In this document: piece by piece, positions 24,972 through 34,707 of the stretch | Numbering within the stretch: position 1 is the first letter of the stretch | How the letters are laid out: each line of letters begins with the position of its first letter | DNA from: a bacterium | GTDB taxonomy: Bacteria > Patescibacteriota > Patescibacteriia > SG8-24 | Reading direction: 5' to 3' | DNA length: 56,591 bases | NCBI GenBank assembly: GCA_023246225.1 | Contig: JAHFIV010000003.1 | Coordinates: forward strand, 1 to 56,591 | Notes under the pieces: model-generated | Databases searched by the model: none | What the model saw: the letters and a program-made list of their open reading frames with translations, nothing else | What the model was told of the DNA's origin: nothing | Made by a program: the position numbers and the translations under genes

Positions 24972-24976
24972 TATTG

Positions 24977-25004
24977 GTCCGATTCTTCTTGAGTCGGACT
25001 TTTT
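24977..25004 (+). terminator. Intrinsic terminator after the PHP gene
   Basis: Stem GTCCGA/TCGGAC with an 11-nt loop and TTTTT. Confidence 0.8.
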
Positions 25005-25033
25005 AATGAAGAAAAGTAGTATACTAATAAAGT

Positions 25034-25603
25034 ATGCCCGCAAAATTCCTAAGCAGCTCTATCCGTGCAGCAGACATCCCCAAAAGCAACAAACCACAGA
25101 TCGCGATGGTGGGGCGTTCTAATGTGGGAAAATCCTCGCTCATCAACCATCTCGGAGGCACAAAAAATCTTGCACGTACCAGTGCAAAGGCGGGTCTCAC
25201 GCAAACGATTAACGTCTACGACTTCGATCGTTTCCATCTCGTGGACTTGCCGGGGTACGGATTCTCGCGCGCGCAAAGATCGCAAGGTCGCGGATTCGAA
25301 GAAATGATCTCTGCATACCTCTCAGATTCTGCACTCCTCGTACTCGTGCTGCTAATCATCGACAGTCGCCTCGGATTCACAGAGAGCGACCGCCACGCAC
25401 TCGATCAATTAAAAAACGGTGGCGTTCCGTTTGTCGTGATATTCAATAAGGTCGACAAACTTTCCAAGTCGGCGATGACGGTCGCGTTACGTAATCTCCA
25501 AGCAGAGTTTGGTGATGTGCGTTTTATCCCTCACTCGATCGATGGTGCACTCGGCGAAATTCGCGACGCCATTGAAAAAGCGACGCGACAACCGCGAGTA
25601 TGA
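25034..25603 (+). CDS. engB: Ribosome-biogenesis GTP-binding protein EngB/YsxC
   Basis: Small GTPase for 50S subunit assembly, 189 aa. G1 GRSNVGKSS (27-35), G2 region TSAKAGLTQTINVY, G3 DLPGYGFS, G4 NKVDK and the G5-like IPHS are all present. Its stop overlaps the start of the next gene (ATGA). Confidence 0.95.
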   Translation: MPAKFLSSSIRAADIPKSNKPQIAMVGRSNVGKSSLINHLGGTKNLARTSAKAGLTQTINVYDFDRFHLVDLPGYGFSRAQRSQGRGFEEMISAYLSDSALLVLVLLIIDSRLGFTESDRHALDQLKNGGVPFVVIFNKVDKLSKSAMTVALRNLQAEFGDVRFIPHSIDGALGEIRDAIEKATRQPRV

Positions 25604-27783
25604 AAAAAATATTGAAACTGTTCATAGCAATTTTGCTTCTGCTCCCGAGCGCGGCTGCGGCGCAAGATGTGTTGCCCGGTTTCAATCCAAACATTCTCAT
25701 TCCCGACACCGCGTTCAATGATACAAAAACATTCGGTGGACCGGAAGGCATTCAGCGATTTCTTGAAATAAAAGGAAGCGTGCTGGCGAACACCTCACCC
25801 GATTTTTTAGCGAAGCTCGCTGAGCCGAATAATACCGCACTCAAAACTTCGCTCGGCGACCCTGAACCGAACCTCGGCCGGCTACGCACAGCAGCGGAAC
25901 TTATTTGGGATGCCTCGCAAGCGAGCGGATTAAATCCGCAAGTCATTCTTGTCACACTGAACAAAGAACAAGGGCTGATCGGCAATACGATCGCGCCCGA
26001 TCGTCTCGGACGCGCACTAAACCATGCAATGGGATTCGATTGTCCTGATGGGAGTAGTTGTGGAAACTTATTCCCCGGTTTTTACTACCAACTTTTCGGT
26101 AACGCCGACACAGAAGGAAACCGATATCTCGGCGCAACGAAATCGTTAATGAAATCGTTTACCACTCCTGGTGGAAGAGGACCGACGATTGCTGGTGCTC
26201 CAGCAAAAGTTGGTCAGGATGTGACGCTTGGGAATACACTTGGTGATTTCAATGGAATTTTCCTGCAACAAATCGTCACTCTCGGTAACCGCGCAACCGC
26301 AGCGCTCTACCGCTACACTCCGCACGTATTTAATGGCAACTATAATTTCTGGAAATTTTTTACCTCTTGGTTCCGCTATCCAAACGGTACGATTTTAGTC
26401 TCAACATTTGATCGCACCTATTTTATTATCGAAGATGGAGAACGACAGCGTCTCCCCTTCTTCGTCGCTGATATTCGCAAGCTCGATCTCAAGGCAGCGA
26501 TCACCGCATCACCAACAGAACTCGACAGTTACCCCGTTGGTCCTACCTACGGCCCACCAGATAACACTGTCGTACAGGCGAGTGATGCGCAATTCGTCTT
26601 TCTTGATGGGATCATGCATCCGGTAACACATTTTGTTTTGAAACAGCGCGCGCTCGATCACGCAACGATTCTACCGCTCTCTGATGCAGATAGCGGGCTA
26701 TTCGTACCAGGATTCCAACTCACCCCGAGCGATGGAACCGTACTCCGAGGGATCAGCAATCCAAAAACGTATCGTGTACATAACGGCATCCTCCAGCAGT
26801 ACAGCGCGTTTACTTTTGCGCAGCGTGGCGCGGCAAAAATTTTACAAAAAATTCCTGACGAAGAAATCGCGCTCTATCCAAAGAATGGATATGTTCCACC
26901 TCTCGACGGCACCGTCGTGCGCAGCGCGACAAGCGAAGGCGCATATCTCGTAAGTCAGGAGCGACGATTACCGCTCACTCCAGAACTATTTAAAAATCGT
27001 GGCTACACCGCAAAAAGCGTGGTGATGTTCACAAGCAACGAAGAACTCGCTTCGCTCCCACTCGGTCCATCAGCAACCCCCGCAGAAGGAACATACTTCT
27101 CTTATGGCAATGCGCGCGAGATGTTCGTATTTAAGGACGGCGCAAAACATCCGATATCACCGTTCGTTGCAAAAAATCGTGGCATCAAAGCAGACTATGT
27201 CTTCGAGTCGAGTATCGCAAACTTCTGGCCTGACGGCATCGCGCTTCCTCCACACGACGGCACGCTCCTAAAAAGTGATTCAGCATCGAGTGCATACATC
27301 GTGATCGGTGGTCAACTTCGACCGCTCACCATGGAGATGTTTCGGCACCACGCCTTCAGTTTCAAAAATGTACTAACGATGCCCGACGAAGATTTCAGCG
27401 CGCTCGCGAAGGGCGGCTTCGCGCCACCCGCAGAGAATACGTATTTCTCTACCGCAAAATCTGGTGGAAAATTTTACGTGTATCAAAATGGCATGAAGCG
27501 ATACATCGCTCCGTTTGTTGCAACCCAAAGAGGAATGACGCCGGATTTCGTGTTTACTGGAGGAATCGAGGCTGATTGGGCGGACGGCGTCGCTGTCACA
27601 CCTCGAAATGGCACGCTCCTAAAAAGCAATTCCTCTTCGACAATATATGTGGTGGTAAACAACGAACTACGACCGCTCTCGCCGACCGCCTTCAAAAATC
27701 ATGGCTACGCCATAAAAAATGTAAAAGTATTACCCGATTCGGACGTTGACGTTCTTCCTCACGGTGCACTGATCGCTAAATAA
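25600..27783 (+). CDS. Large secreted repeat protein with lysozyme-like N-terminal domain
   Basis: Protein of 727 aa with signal peptide (MKKILKLFIAILLLLPSAAAAQ). Residues about 80-250 resemble a lysozyme/transglycosylase-like helical domain (AAELIWDASQASGLNPQVILVTLNKEQGLIG), with the Glu of KEQG as possible catalytic residue. Residues 265-727 consist of about five units of 85-95 residues with the pattern DGTLLKSxxSSxxYVVxxxxLRPLxxxxFxxHGY/RG ... KNVxxxPDxDxxxLPxG. They may form a cell-wall or surface-binding array. Overlaps engB by 4 bp. Confidence 0.75.
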   Translation: MKKILKLFIAILLLLPSAAAAQDVLPGFNPNILIPDTAFNDTKTFGGPEGIQRFLEIKGSVLANTSPDFLAKLAEPNNTALKTSLGDPEPNLGRLRTAAELIWDASQASGLNPQVILVTLNKEQGLIGNTIAPDRLGRALNHAMGFDCPDGSSCGNLFPGFYYQLFGNADTEGNRYLGATKSLMKSFTTPGGRGPTIAGAPAKVGQDVTLGNTLGDFNGIFLQQIVTLGNRATAALYRYTPHVFNGNYNFWKFFTSWFRYPNGTILVSTFDRTYFIIEDGERQRLPFFVADIRKLDLKAAITASPTELDSYPVGPTYGPPDNTVVQASDAQFVFLDGIMHPVTHFVLKQRALDHATILPLSDADSGLFVPGFQLTPSDGTVLRGISNPKTYRVHNGILQQYSAFTFAQRGAAKILQKIPDEEIALYPKNGYVPPLDGTVVRSATSEGAYLVSQERRLPLTPELFKNRGYTAKSVVMFTSNEELASLPLGPSATPAEGTYFSYGNAREMFVFKDGAKHPISPFVAKNRGIKADYVFESSIANFWPDGIALPPHDGTLLKSDSASSAYIVIGGQLRPLTMEMFRHHAFSFKNVLTMPDEDFSALAKGGFAPPAENTYFSTAKSGGKFYVYQNGMKRYIAPFVATQRGMTPDFVFTGGIEADWADGVAVTPRNGTLLKSNSSSTIYVVVNNELRPLSPTAFKNHGYAIKNVKVLPDSDVDVLPHGALIAK

Positions 27784-27821
27784 AAGAGGTGTAAAGGTGT
27801 AAAGATAAAAAGGTTCATTTA

Positions 27822-28034
27822 TTGTCATTCCGACCCCGCCTCTGTCATTCCGGGTTTCTTCTTTGTCATTCCGGCCTCCGAGCCGGAATCTAGAAAAATA
27901 AAAGAGACCAAACGATTTCCGTTTGGCCTTTTTTTACGTTCTGGATTCCGGGTCACGGCCCGGAATGACAAAACAATGACTGGGTTCCGGCTCGGAGGCC
28001 GGAATGACAACAGAAGAGGAGGTAGGAATGACAC
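27822..28034. repeat. Palindromic GTCATTCCGG-type repeat, copy 4
   Basis: Longest copy: several arm units on both sides of an inner hairpin (AGACCAAACGATTTCCGTTTGGCCTTTTTTT). Lies between the convergent secreted repeat protein gene and the helicase gene, where it can terminate both. Confidence 0.85.
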
Positions 28035-28059
28035 TATGCGTTGGGGTGACTACCTCTCC

Positions 28060-30195
28060 CTATACCTCACGTAAAAAAGATTTCTTCTTCAACTCGCTGT
28101 TTACTTTTTTCATCCTCCCTTTCATCCCTGCAAATGGATCTTGCGGTACGTCGTCAGCCATCACACCCACCTCAACCCCATCGTCTTCATAAAAATCTCC
28201 GGAATCAGCGTCATCGGTGACCCGCGAGTTTCTAAAACTACTGAATCCCCAGCCACTTTTTTCAACGAGACCAAGGTCGAGATGCTTCGCGTTCGCTTCC
28301 TCCAAAAAAAGTGAGGGTTGTTCGATACCGAACGCCTCACGCCCAACCGCAGCAGGCCAACAAAGATACAAATTTCTCTTTGCGCGCGTTACCGCGACAT
28401 AAAATAATCTTCGCTCTTCTTCCAATCCCCCATCTTCAATGGCAGCTTTACGATTAGGAAAGCTGGAATTCGTCAGATGTAACAAAAACACCGTATCCCA
28501 CTCCAAACCTTTCGCCTGATGAATAGTAGAGAGCACAACTTTTGGCATCTGACGCTGCATCGCTTTGCTTCGCGGAGTCTTGAACGTTGCATCATCAAGT
28601 GAAACATCTGCGAGAAGATCGGCAGCGCGTTCATAATTTTCAGCGAACGTCGCGAGCTGCTCCACATCCTCAAGACGCTCACGCCAATTTGGAAACTGAT
28701 TTTCAAGATATTCAACGTACGATGACTTAAGCACCGCTTTCACCAGCTCCGCTGGTTTTTCTCCAGCGCCATGCATTTTTTCGAGCGTGGCACGCAAATC
28801 CTTCCAACCACGCGCCGCTCGCGCACCGAGTCTTTGCTCGACCGGGGAAAGAATCGCACTTGCAATCGATCCCGCTTCACGCATCATGCTAAAAATTTTT
28901 GCTGCCATAACTTCCCCGATCCCCTGCTGCAGTGTCAGCACACGAAGCCACGCCGCTTCATCTTGAAAATTCGCCGCGATGCGAAGAAAGCACACCGCAT
29001 CTTTCACATGCGCACGCTCAAAAAATTTCACACCGCCACGATAATCATACTCGAGTCCGCGTTTCATGAGCTCAAACTCAAGCGCTTGCGAATGAAACGC
29101 GGCGCGAAAAAGCACCGCAATTTCACGCGGAGCGATACCTTCATCGATAATCTTTTCGATACGCATCGCCACAAACGCCGCCTCCTGCGCCGCAGAACCG
29201 GTCGGGACCACGGCAGGCTTCACACCGGACGGTTTTACACTACGGAGCTCTTTCGAAAACTGCTCAACATTTTTATTAATGACATCATTCGCGAGCGCAA
29301 GAATTTCTGGCGTCGAACGATAATTCGTTTCTAATTTAAAAATACGTGCACCGGGATAGTGTTTAGGAAAATCAAGAATGTTTCGCACATCAGCTGCGCG
29401 AAACGAGTAGATACTTTGCGCGTCGTCACCGACGACGAGCACGTTCCGTGATGATCCCGCAAGCAAACGCACAAGAGACGCCTGGAGAGGATTCGTATCT
29501 TGATACTCATCAACAAGCACATACTGAAAACGTCCGGAAATTTTTTCTCGCACCGTGACATCGTTCACAAGAAGATGGTGGAGTCGCACAAGAAGGTCAT
29601 CAAAGTCCATCGCGTTCGCCTTCCGTTTTTTTGCATCATATCCATCGATTACGCGACGGATGTCCGGAAGGAGTGGTACAAATTTTGGATGCTTGATCGC
29701 CACCGCTTCATCTAATGGGATCATCGCGTTCGCTGTATAACTTTGCAACTCTTTTATCACACCAGGCGACGGAAAGCGCTTGCCTTCCTGCAGTAGTCCG
29801 AGCTCACGCGTCGTCGCTTTCACTAAATCGCGCGCGTCTTCTTCATCAAGAATAGAAAAACTAGCGTCATATCCAACATGCGTTGCAAAGGCGCGCAAAA
29901 AACGGTTAGCGATCGAATGAAACGTGCCACCACACACTCCTGGGGTACCGCCGAGAAATTTTGAACCGATGAGTTCGCTGATGCGGGACATCATCTCTCC
30001 CGCAGCCTTGTTCGTAAATGTGAGCAAAAGTATCCGCTCCGACGAAACACCGCTTCCAATCAAATGAGCGACGCGGTGCACAATGGTGCGAGTTTTTCCT
30101 GAACCCGCACCCGCAAGGACAACGCAAGGACCGTCGCCGTGTTCGACGACGTCACGCTGCTCTGCATTAAGGCCGGCAAGATAGGGACTTTCCAT
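28060..30195 (-). CDS. UvrD/PcrA-family DNA helicase
   Basis: Superfamily 1A 3'-5' helicase, 711 aa. Visible motifs: Q motif LNAEQRDVV, Walker A AGAGSGKT (28-35), TFTNKAAGEM, motif II LVDEYQDTN, motif III VGDDAQSIYSFRAA, motif IV LETNYRS, motif V STIHQAKGLEWDTVFLLHL and motif VI EEERRLFYVAVTRAKRNL. It acts in nucleotide-excision repair and fork maintenance. The acidic C-terminus ends with a lysine-rich tail. Confidence 0.95.
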   Translation of the reverse strand: MESPYLAGLNAEQRDVVEHGDGPCVVLAGAGSGKTRTIVHRVAHLIGSGVSSERILLLTFTNKAAGEMMSRISELIGSKFLGGTPGVCGGTFHSIANRFLRAFATHVGYDASFSILDEEDARDLVKATTRELGLLQEGKRFPSPGVIKELQSYTANAMIPLDEAVAIKHPKFVPLLPDIRRVIDGYDAKKRKANAMDFDDLLVRLHHLLVNDVTVREKISGRFQYVLVDEYQDTNPLQASLVRLLAGSSRNVLVVGDDAQSIYSFRAADVRNILDFPKHYPGARIFKLETNYRSTPEILALANDVINKNVEQFSKELRSVKPSGVKPAVVPTGSAAQEAAFVAMRIEKIIDEGIAPREIAVLFRAAFHSQALEFELMKRGLEYDYRGGVKFFERAHVKDAVCFLRIAANFQDEAAWLRVLTLQQGIGEVMAAKIFSMMREAGSIASAILSPVEQRLGARAARGWKDLRATLEKMHGAGEKPAELVKAVLKSSYVEYLENQFPNWRERLEDVEQLATFAENYERAADLLADVSLDDATFKTPRSKAMQRQMPKVVLSTIHQAKGLEWDTVFLLHLTNSSFPNRKAAIEDGGLEEERRLFYVAVTRAKRNLYLCWPAAVGREAFGIEQPSLFLEEANAKHLDLGLVEKSGWGFSSFRNSRVTDDADSGDFYEDDGVEVGVMADDVPQDPFAGMKGRMKKVNSELKKKSFLREV

Positions 30196-30198
30196 AAG

Positions 30199-30362
30199 GG
30201 AACCTCTGAAAAACTATATTCCGAAGCGGGAAACGAGATATTTTTTCTGTCCCGCTTTGATGACGCGCCGCAGGCGATGCAGAGCATCGTCGAGGACGCG
30301 GCGTCAAAGCGGGCGGGAAAAATAGCCGTTTTCCGCCGGAAGAGAGTTTTGAGGAGGTTCCT
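30199..30362. repeat. MITE-like hairpin element, copy 1
   Basis: About 164 bp, ends GGAACCTCT and AGGTTCC in inverted orientation; most of the interior also pairs (GTCCCGCTTTGA.../...TCAAAGCGGGCGGG around GATGCAGAGCATC). No coding capacity. Closely similar to the copy at 39657. Confidence 0.85.
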
Positions 30363-30404
30363 AAGCAATAGAGAGCGTACTACGACGGATAAAAAAGGAC
30401 AAAA

Positions 30405-31253
30405 TTATTGCAAGCTGTTGCTGTATGCCTTATGCACACCATCAAAATACACACCAAACGCCGACGCACAACGAGAAGAGAGCTCTTTACCAAACCCCTC
30501 CTTGTCACAGCCCATAGTACCAACTTCTTTTAATATCGATGCTCTCGCCACACCGTTCTTTGATGCAAGCTCGCACACGCTTTTTTCTACGGTATCTGCA
30601 TCACACATATGTACATCTTTATTTACCGCCGCAAGAAAAGTCATACACTGATGCGCCCCGTCAACACTCGACGTACAGTACCCTTCGTCGTTAGACATCA
30701 CCGCACGCATCAAATAACACAGATCTCTGAACCTCCCACGACGATCTGCGTCTCCTTCTTTTAATACATCGTTCAACATATACGCATCACATTCCGCATC
30801 GTTCTTTTTTGTGGTTCGTAGCGTCACTGACCCATTGCTTTTTTGCCACTCGCTCACACACCGCTCATTAGCTCGGGCGTTGTAGTGATACACAACGCCG
30901 CAAGCGTTCATCGACCAAGTAAACCTCGATGGTTTTGCGATAACCGATAGGACCACACCCACATACGCGATAATACCAAGGAAACCGAGTACAAAAAATT
31001 TCTTGTTACGTGGAGGATGTATCGGGTGTCTTCGTGCAAGAAAAAAAGTATCCACTACAAAAACAAGAGAGGTCGCTAAAGAACCTTGCGGAAAAAAAAT
31101 AACGATGACTGACAATGTGATAAGTGCAAACACCAAACGCGTGTACGCCTCCACTACGAGATACGCGCTACCAGGAAGAACACCGTTCCCTGCCGCGAGC
31201 GCGAACGGGACCAACCAACGATAGAGAAAGGTTCGCAAAGAAAAATTACGCAT
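30405..31253 (-). CDS. Membrane protein with cysteine-rich C-terminal domain, unknown function
   Basis: Protein of 282 aa with about four membrane helices in the first 130 residues. A cytoplasm-distal domain follows with at least ten Cys (NACGVVYHYN, ERCVSEW, DAECDAYM, RDLCYLM, GYCTSS, HQCMTF and others), suggesting disulfides or metal binding. The ATG at 31253 is chosen because it lies next to the end of mltG. Last gene of the leftward PAP2-manC-mltG operon. No family recognised. Confidence 0.7.
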   Translation of the reverse strand: MRNFSLRTFLYRWLVPFALAAGNGVLPGSAYLVVEAYTRLVFALITLSVIVIFFPQGSLATSLVFVVDTFFLARRHPIHPPRNKKFFVLGFLGIIAYVGVVLSVIAKPSRFTWSMNACGVVYHYNARANERCVSEWQKSNGSVTLRTTKKNDAECDAYMLNDVLKEGDADRRGRFRDLCYLMRAVMSNDEGYCTSSVDGAHQCMTFLAAVNKDVHMCDADTVEKSVCELASKNGVARASILKEVGTMGCDKEGFGKELSSRCASAFGVYFDGVHKAYSNSLQ

Positions 31254-31254
31254 A

Positions 31255-32298
31255 TCATCGTAGATACCGTGCTTTGTTCCGAATATGCTCATCAAATGTT
31301 GATGCATAACGCACAGCACCGTCTTTATCAGTGAGAAAAAACCAATAATTGTTCGGCTCAGGGTCGATTGCGGCACGAACCGAAGAGAGGCTGGGGTTAT
31401 CGATCGGACCGAGAGGCAGTCCAGGATACTTATAGGTGTTGTACCGCGAAACATTTTTTGTATCCTGGAGAAGCACGGACGCATGATCTTTGCCGGTCAC
31501 ATAATTTACCGTGGAGTCAGCCTGAAGCGCCATCCCCCTCGCAAGGCGACGCCAAAAAATATCGGCAACTTTTCGTTTGTCTTCATCACCACGCACTTCT
31601 TTCTCGATAACGCTCGCCATCGTCACTACTTGATACATCGAGTGACTATGCACAGCGAACTCCGCACGTAACTCTGGTGTAATTTTTCGATCAAAATTCG
31701 TAAGAAGAGTTTTTACTAACTCCTCCGCCGTTGCATCTTTAAAAATGCGATAGGTGTCAGGAAAAAGATATCCTTCGAGGCTGACGTAGGATGGTTTTTC
31801 TTTAAGAAACAAAAATGTGTTGGAAAAATCATCAGGTTTCGGTGCAGTTGCTGCGGACAGCGTGCGATGATCGGTTGCGGGGAGTCCTGTCACTTCATAA
31901 AAACGATTCGCTTGCGCGTATCCTGCGGCTTCGAGTGCTTTTTTAATATCTCGTAAATCCCATCCTTCAATAATCTTCAGTGTAAATTCACTCGCGCGTA
32001 CGCCACCCGAAGAAAGTCGAATGATAATTTCTTCGTACGAATTTACATCGGCAAGTGTGTACGTGCCTGGCTGAAGATGCGTTGCGAGACCGCTCGTCTT
32101 TAAAGCAATTTTAAACAACAAACGACTCCTCACAAAACCGCGCAACACGAGGCGGTCGATGATCTTCTGGGCTGAGTCGCTCGACTCCACTACAAATGTC
32201 GCGTCTGACGGTGTGCCCGGTGTACCAAAATACAGTGCGGTCCACGCGAGCGCTGCGACCACAAGAATACTTACTATAATGAAGGATGACCTGCGCAT
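31255..32298 (-). CDS. mltG: Endolytic transglycosylase MltG-like (YceG)
   Basis: Cell-wall lytic transglycosylase that terminates glycan strands, 347 aa. N-terminal membrane anchor (about 6-24), LysM-like region, then the YceG core EGYLFPDTYRIFKDATAEELV, the catalytic Glu in ASVIEKEV, DIFWRRLARGMALQADSTVNY and NTYKYPGLPLGPIDNPSLSSVRAA. The start abuts the stop of the upstream guanylyltransferase gene. Confidence 0.94.
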   Translation of the reverse strand: MRRSSFIIVSILVVAALAWTALYFGTPGTPSDATFVVESSDSAQKIIDRLVLRGFVRSRLLFKIALKTSGLATHLQPGTYTLADVNSYEEIIIRLSSGGVRASEFTLKIIEGWDLRDIKKALEAAGYAQANRFYEVTGLPATDHRTLSAATAPKPDDFSNTFLFLKEKPSYVSLEGYLFPDTYRIFKDATAEELVKTLLTNFDRKITPELRAEFAVHSHSMYQVVTMASVIEKEVRGDEDKRKVADIFWRRLARGMALQADSTVNYVTGKDHASVLLQDTKNVSRYNTYKYPGLPLGPIDNPSLSSVRAAIDPEPNNYWFFLTDKDGAVRYASTFDEHIRNKARYLR

Positions 32299-33395
32299 TA
32301 TAAATATTTTTGAAGTTTTCGATCGCGCTCCATCGTACTAACAATTTTTTTCACATCTTGCGCGCGATCACGCGGACACACCAGTATCGCGTCTTCGGTT
32401 TCGATGATGATCATGTCACGAACGCCGGCAGTCGCCACAAGTTTTCCAGAAAAACTATAGATAAGATTTCCACCAGAGTCGACGCCTACATGCGCACCTT
32501 TCACTACATCAGTTTCTGGATCATCTGCGAGGATATCACGCACCGCGCGCCAATGACCGACGTCTGCCCAACCGAAATCTGCGGGGATTACAAAAAGTTT
32601 CTCTTCCTTTTCAAGAATACCATAATCGATACTTACAGAAGGTAGCCGTGCAAACAGCGCGCGTCGCGTCGGGGCCATGTTTCGTTTCGTGAGTAACGGT
32701 GCAAGATCGCGAAATGTCGCCGCATGCACTGGAAGATGCGTGTCGTACAATGAAAGAAAGTGCCGCACTGAACCGACGATCAAGGTGGGGTTCCAAAGAT
32801 AGCTCCCGTCGGTACAATATCTCTCCGCGGTCATGAGATCCGGTTTTTCGACGAAGCGCGCGACATCGAACGCGTCGTAGCGTTTGCCATCTTCAGTCAC
32901 TTCGAGTTTCGGCGTACCGATGCGAATATATCCATATCCTGTTTCAGGATACGTGGGGGTGATGCCCACAAGAGCGACGTGGTCAGGTGTCGCCGCGACC
33001 GCCGCGGCGACAGCACGAAGTGTGCGAAGATATTCGGTCGTATCGCGCACGTACGCATCAGAATTTACCGTCACAAACAACGCGTGCGGATCACGCTGTG
33101 CGATGTGTAACAATGCGTAGCCGATCGCAGCAGCGGTATCTCGGCGTTCGGGTTCAACGATAAAATTTTCTGCCGGCAGTGACGGCACCTGCGCACGGAT
33201 GAGGTCGCGCTGCGACTGCGCCGTTGCGATGTAGATGTCTTTTGCGGCAAATCCTTTGCGAATCCGCGCATACGTCGCGCGAAGCAAGGTCATCTCACCG
33301 ATAATCGGCAGCGCCTGCTTCGGTGTGTGCTGCCGCGATACCGGCCACAAGCGCGTTCCGCCACCACCAGCAAGAATGATCGCTTTTATTTTCAT
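32298..33395 (-). CDS. manC: Mannose-1-phosphate guanylyltransferase
   Basis: Makes GDP-mannose for surface glycans, 365 aa. Nucleotidyltransferase signature IILAGGGGTRLWPVSR at the N-terminus, PEFLIVEPERRDTAA-type block (FIVEPERRDTAAAIG), RFVEKP and the sugar-binding FGWADVGHW. Lacks the isomerase half of bifunctional enzymes. ATG at 33395 overlaps the PAP2 stop by 4 bp. Confidence 0.92.
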   Translation of the reverse strand: MKIKAIILAGGGGTRLWPVSRQHTPKQALPIIGEMTLLRATYARIRKGFAAKDIYIATAQSQRDLIRAQVPSLPAENFIVEPERRDTAAAIGYALLHIAQRDPHALFVTVNSDAYVRDTTEYLRTLRAVAAAVAATPDHVALVGITPTYPETGYGYIRIGTPKLEVTEDGKRYDAFDVARFVEKPDLMTAERYCTDGSYLWNPTLIVGSVRHFLSLYDTHLPVHAATFRDLAPLLTKRNMAPTRRALFARLPSVSIDYGILEKEEKLFVIPADFGWADVGHWRAVRDILADDPETDVVKGAHVGVDSGGNLIYSFSGKLVATAGVRDMIIIETEDAILVCPRDRAQDVKKIVSTMERDRKLQKYL

Positions 33396-33982
33396 AATCG
33401 TTTCCTCTTGATGAACCACGCAGTAAAAAATTCCACATCATGCAACAAGATGCCAAAATACTGTACAACGATCGCCCAAAATAATCCGACAAAAATTCCG
33501 ATGATCACATCGAGTGGGTAATGCACACCGACATACACACGCCCGAGCGCAACGGCAGCCGCGCACACAAGCAAAACGAGACCGAAAGGAAGATCAACAA
33601 ATAAAATTGAAAAAGCGAGCGCAAATGCAACAGAAGAATGACTTGATGGAAAAGCGTGGGCTGATAACGGGGCGGGTATCAAACGATGTACGTCGAGCAG
33701 CGCGACAAACGGACGCGGACGAAAAAGAAAAAGGCTGAACACCCAATTACCGATAAAAGCGAGTGTACCAGCGAGCACCGCGCGAAAATCCGCAGCTTCA
33801 AGAATCGCGGCGAAATCGCGCGATTCCGGTCGCCGCATAACGATGAAAACGCGAGCGAACACCGCAACAAACATCACAAGAATCAGATACCGCGCGCAAA
33901 AAATACCCACGGCATCGATCGCAGGATATTTCCCCGCTACATTGTTCAGACGTCGAAACGCCTCGGCATCAAAACGGATCAT
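33392..33982 (-). CDS. PAP2-family membrane phosphatase
   Basis: Protein of 196 aa with about five membrane helices and the three phosphatase motifs: RPRPF, PSSHSS and GRVYVGVHYPLDV. Probably undecaprenyl-diphosphate or lipid phosphate phosphatase. First gene of the operon with manC and mltG, so a cell-envelope role fits. Confidence 0.92.
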   Translation of the reverse strand: MIRFDAEAFRRLNNVAGKYPAIDAVGIFCARYLILVMFVAVFARVFIVMRRPESRDFAAILEAADFRAVLAGTLAFIGNWVFSLFLFRPRPFVALLDVHRLIPAPLSAHAFPSSHSSVAFALAFSILFVDLPFGLVLLVCAAAVALGRVYVGVHYPLDVIIGIFVGLFWAIVVQYFGILLHDVEFFTAWFIKRKRL

Positions 33983-34022
33983 AGAGAGATTCTGAACAGG
34001 CTCTTAGTGTACCATTCTTCTT

Positions 34023-34652
34023 TTATTTTGGGGCGCGGGTCTTCTCTGAAAAATCGCACCACTTGGCAACCGGACACATCCAACACTTCGGAACACGCCC
34101 ACAAATTTCTCGACCAAACGGAACCATCACTTTGTTGATACGTATCCAATGACGCTTAGGGATGCGCGCACGAAGCGCACGTTCTGTTTTTTCTGGTGTG
34201 TTCTCCTTCGTCCATCCAAGACGGTTTGCGATACGAAACACATGCGTGTCAACAGCGATCGCCGGAATACCGAATGCGTACGCGAGTACGCACGATGCAG
34301 TTTTTCTTCCGACCGCAGGCAATGCGACAAGCGCGTCCATATCTTTCGGCACGCGACCTTTATATTGCGTCGTGAGCATCTTTGCGAGCGCGACGATATT
34401 TCGTGCCTTGCTGCGATACAAACCTATCGTGTTTAAAAGACGCGCGACATCGGCTTCACGAGCGCGAGAGAGTGCTGCGGGAGTTTGGTATGCGGTGATC
34501 ACGCGACGAAACGCTGGCTCTGTTTGTGTATCGCGCGTACGCGCAGAGAGCGCAGTAAACAAGAGCACCTTCCACGGAGTCGCTTTTGCTGCCTCTGCAG
34601 GTTCCCGGTAACGACGCGTGAGCACACGCATGATTTCATCTGCATGCAGCAT
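34023..34652 (-). CDS. nth: Endonuclease III
   Basis: Base-excision-repair DNA glycosylase/AP lyase for oxidised pyrimidines, 209 aa. HhH-GPD core with catalytic Lys and Asp (ALPAVGRKTASCVLAYAFG ... AVDTHVFRIANRLGW) and a [4Fe-4S] loop near the C-terminus (CGRVPKCWMCPVAKWC, spacing 6-2-5). Confidence 0.95.
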   Translation of the reverse strand: MLHADEIMRVLTRRYREPAEAAKATPWKVLLFTALSARTRDTQTEPAFRRVITAYQTPAALSRAREADVARLLNTIGLYRSKARNIVALAKMLTTQYKGRVPKDMDALVALPAVGRKTASCVLAYAFGIPAIAVDTHVFRIANRLGWTKENTPEKTERALRARIPKRHWIRINKVMVPFGREICGRVPKCWMCPVAKWCDFSEKTRAPK

Positions 34653-34675
34653 ACAAGAAAACTTTGGACATTAGA

Positions 34676-34707
34676 GAACCTCTAGAAAACTATGTTCCAG
34701 AGGTTCC
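34676..34707. repeat. MITE-like hairpin element, minimal copy
   Basis: Only 32 bp: GAACCTCTAGAAAACT and AGAGGTTCC back to back, an apparent deletion form of the longer elements. It touches the stop codon of gpmI. Confidence 0.75.

Noticed and set aside
30199-30362. Degraded tRNA or small RNA gene
   Set aside because: Long self-complementarity is explained by the repeat family; no cloverleaf or T-loop sequence found. The same check elsewhere in the window showed no tRNA.
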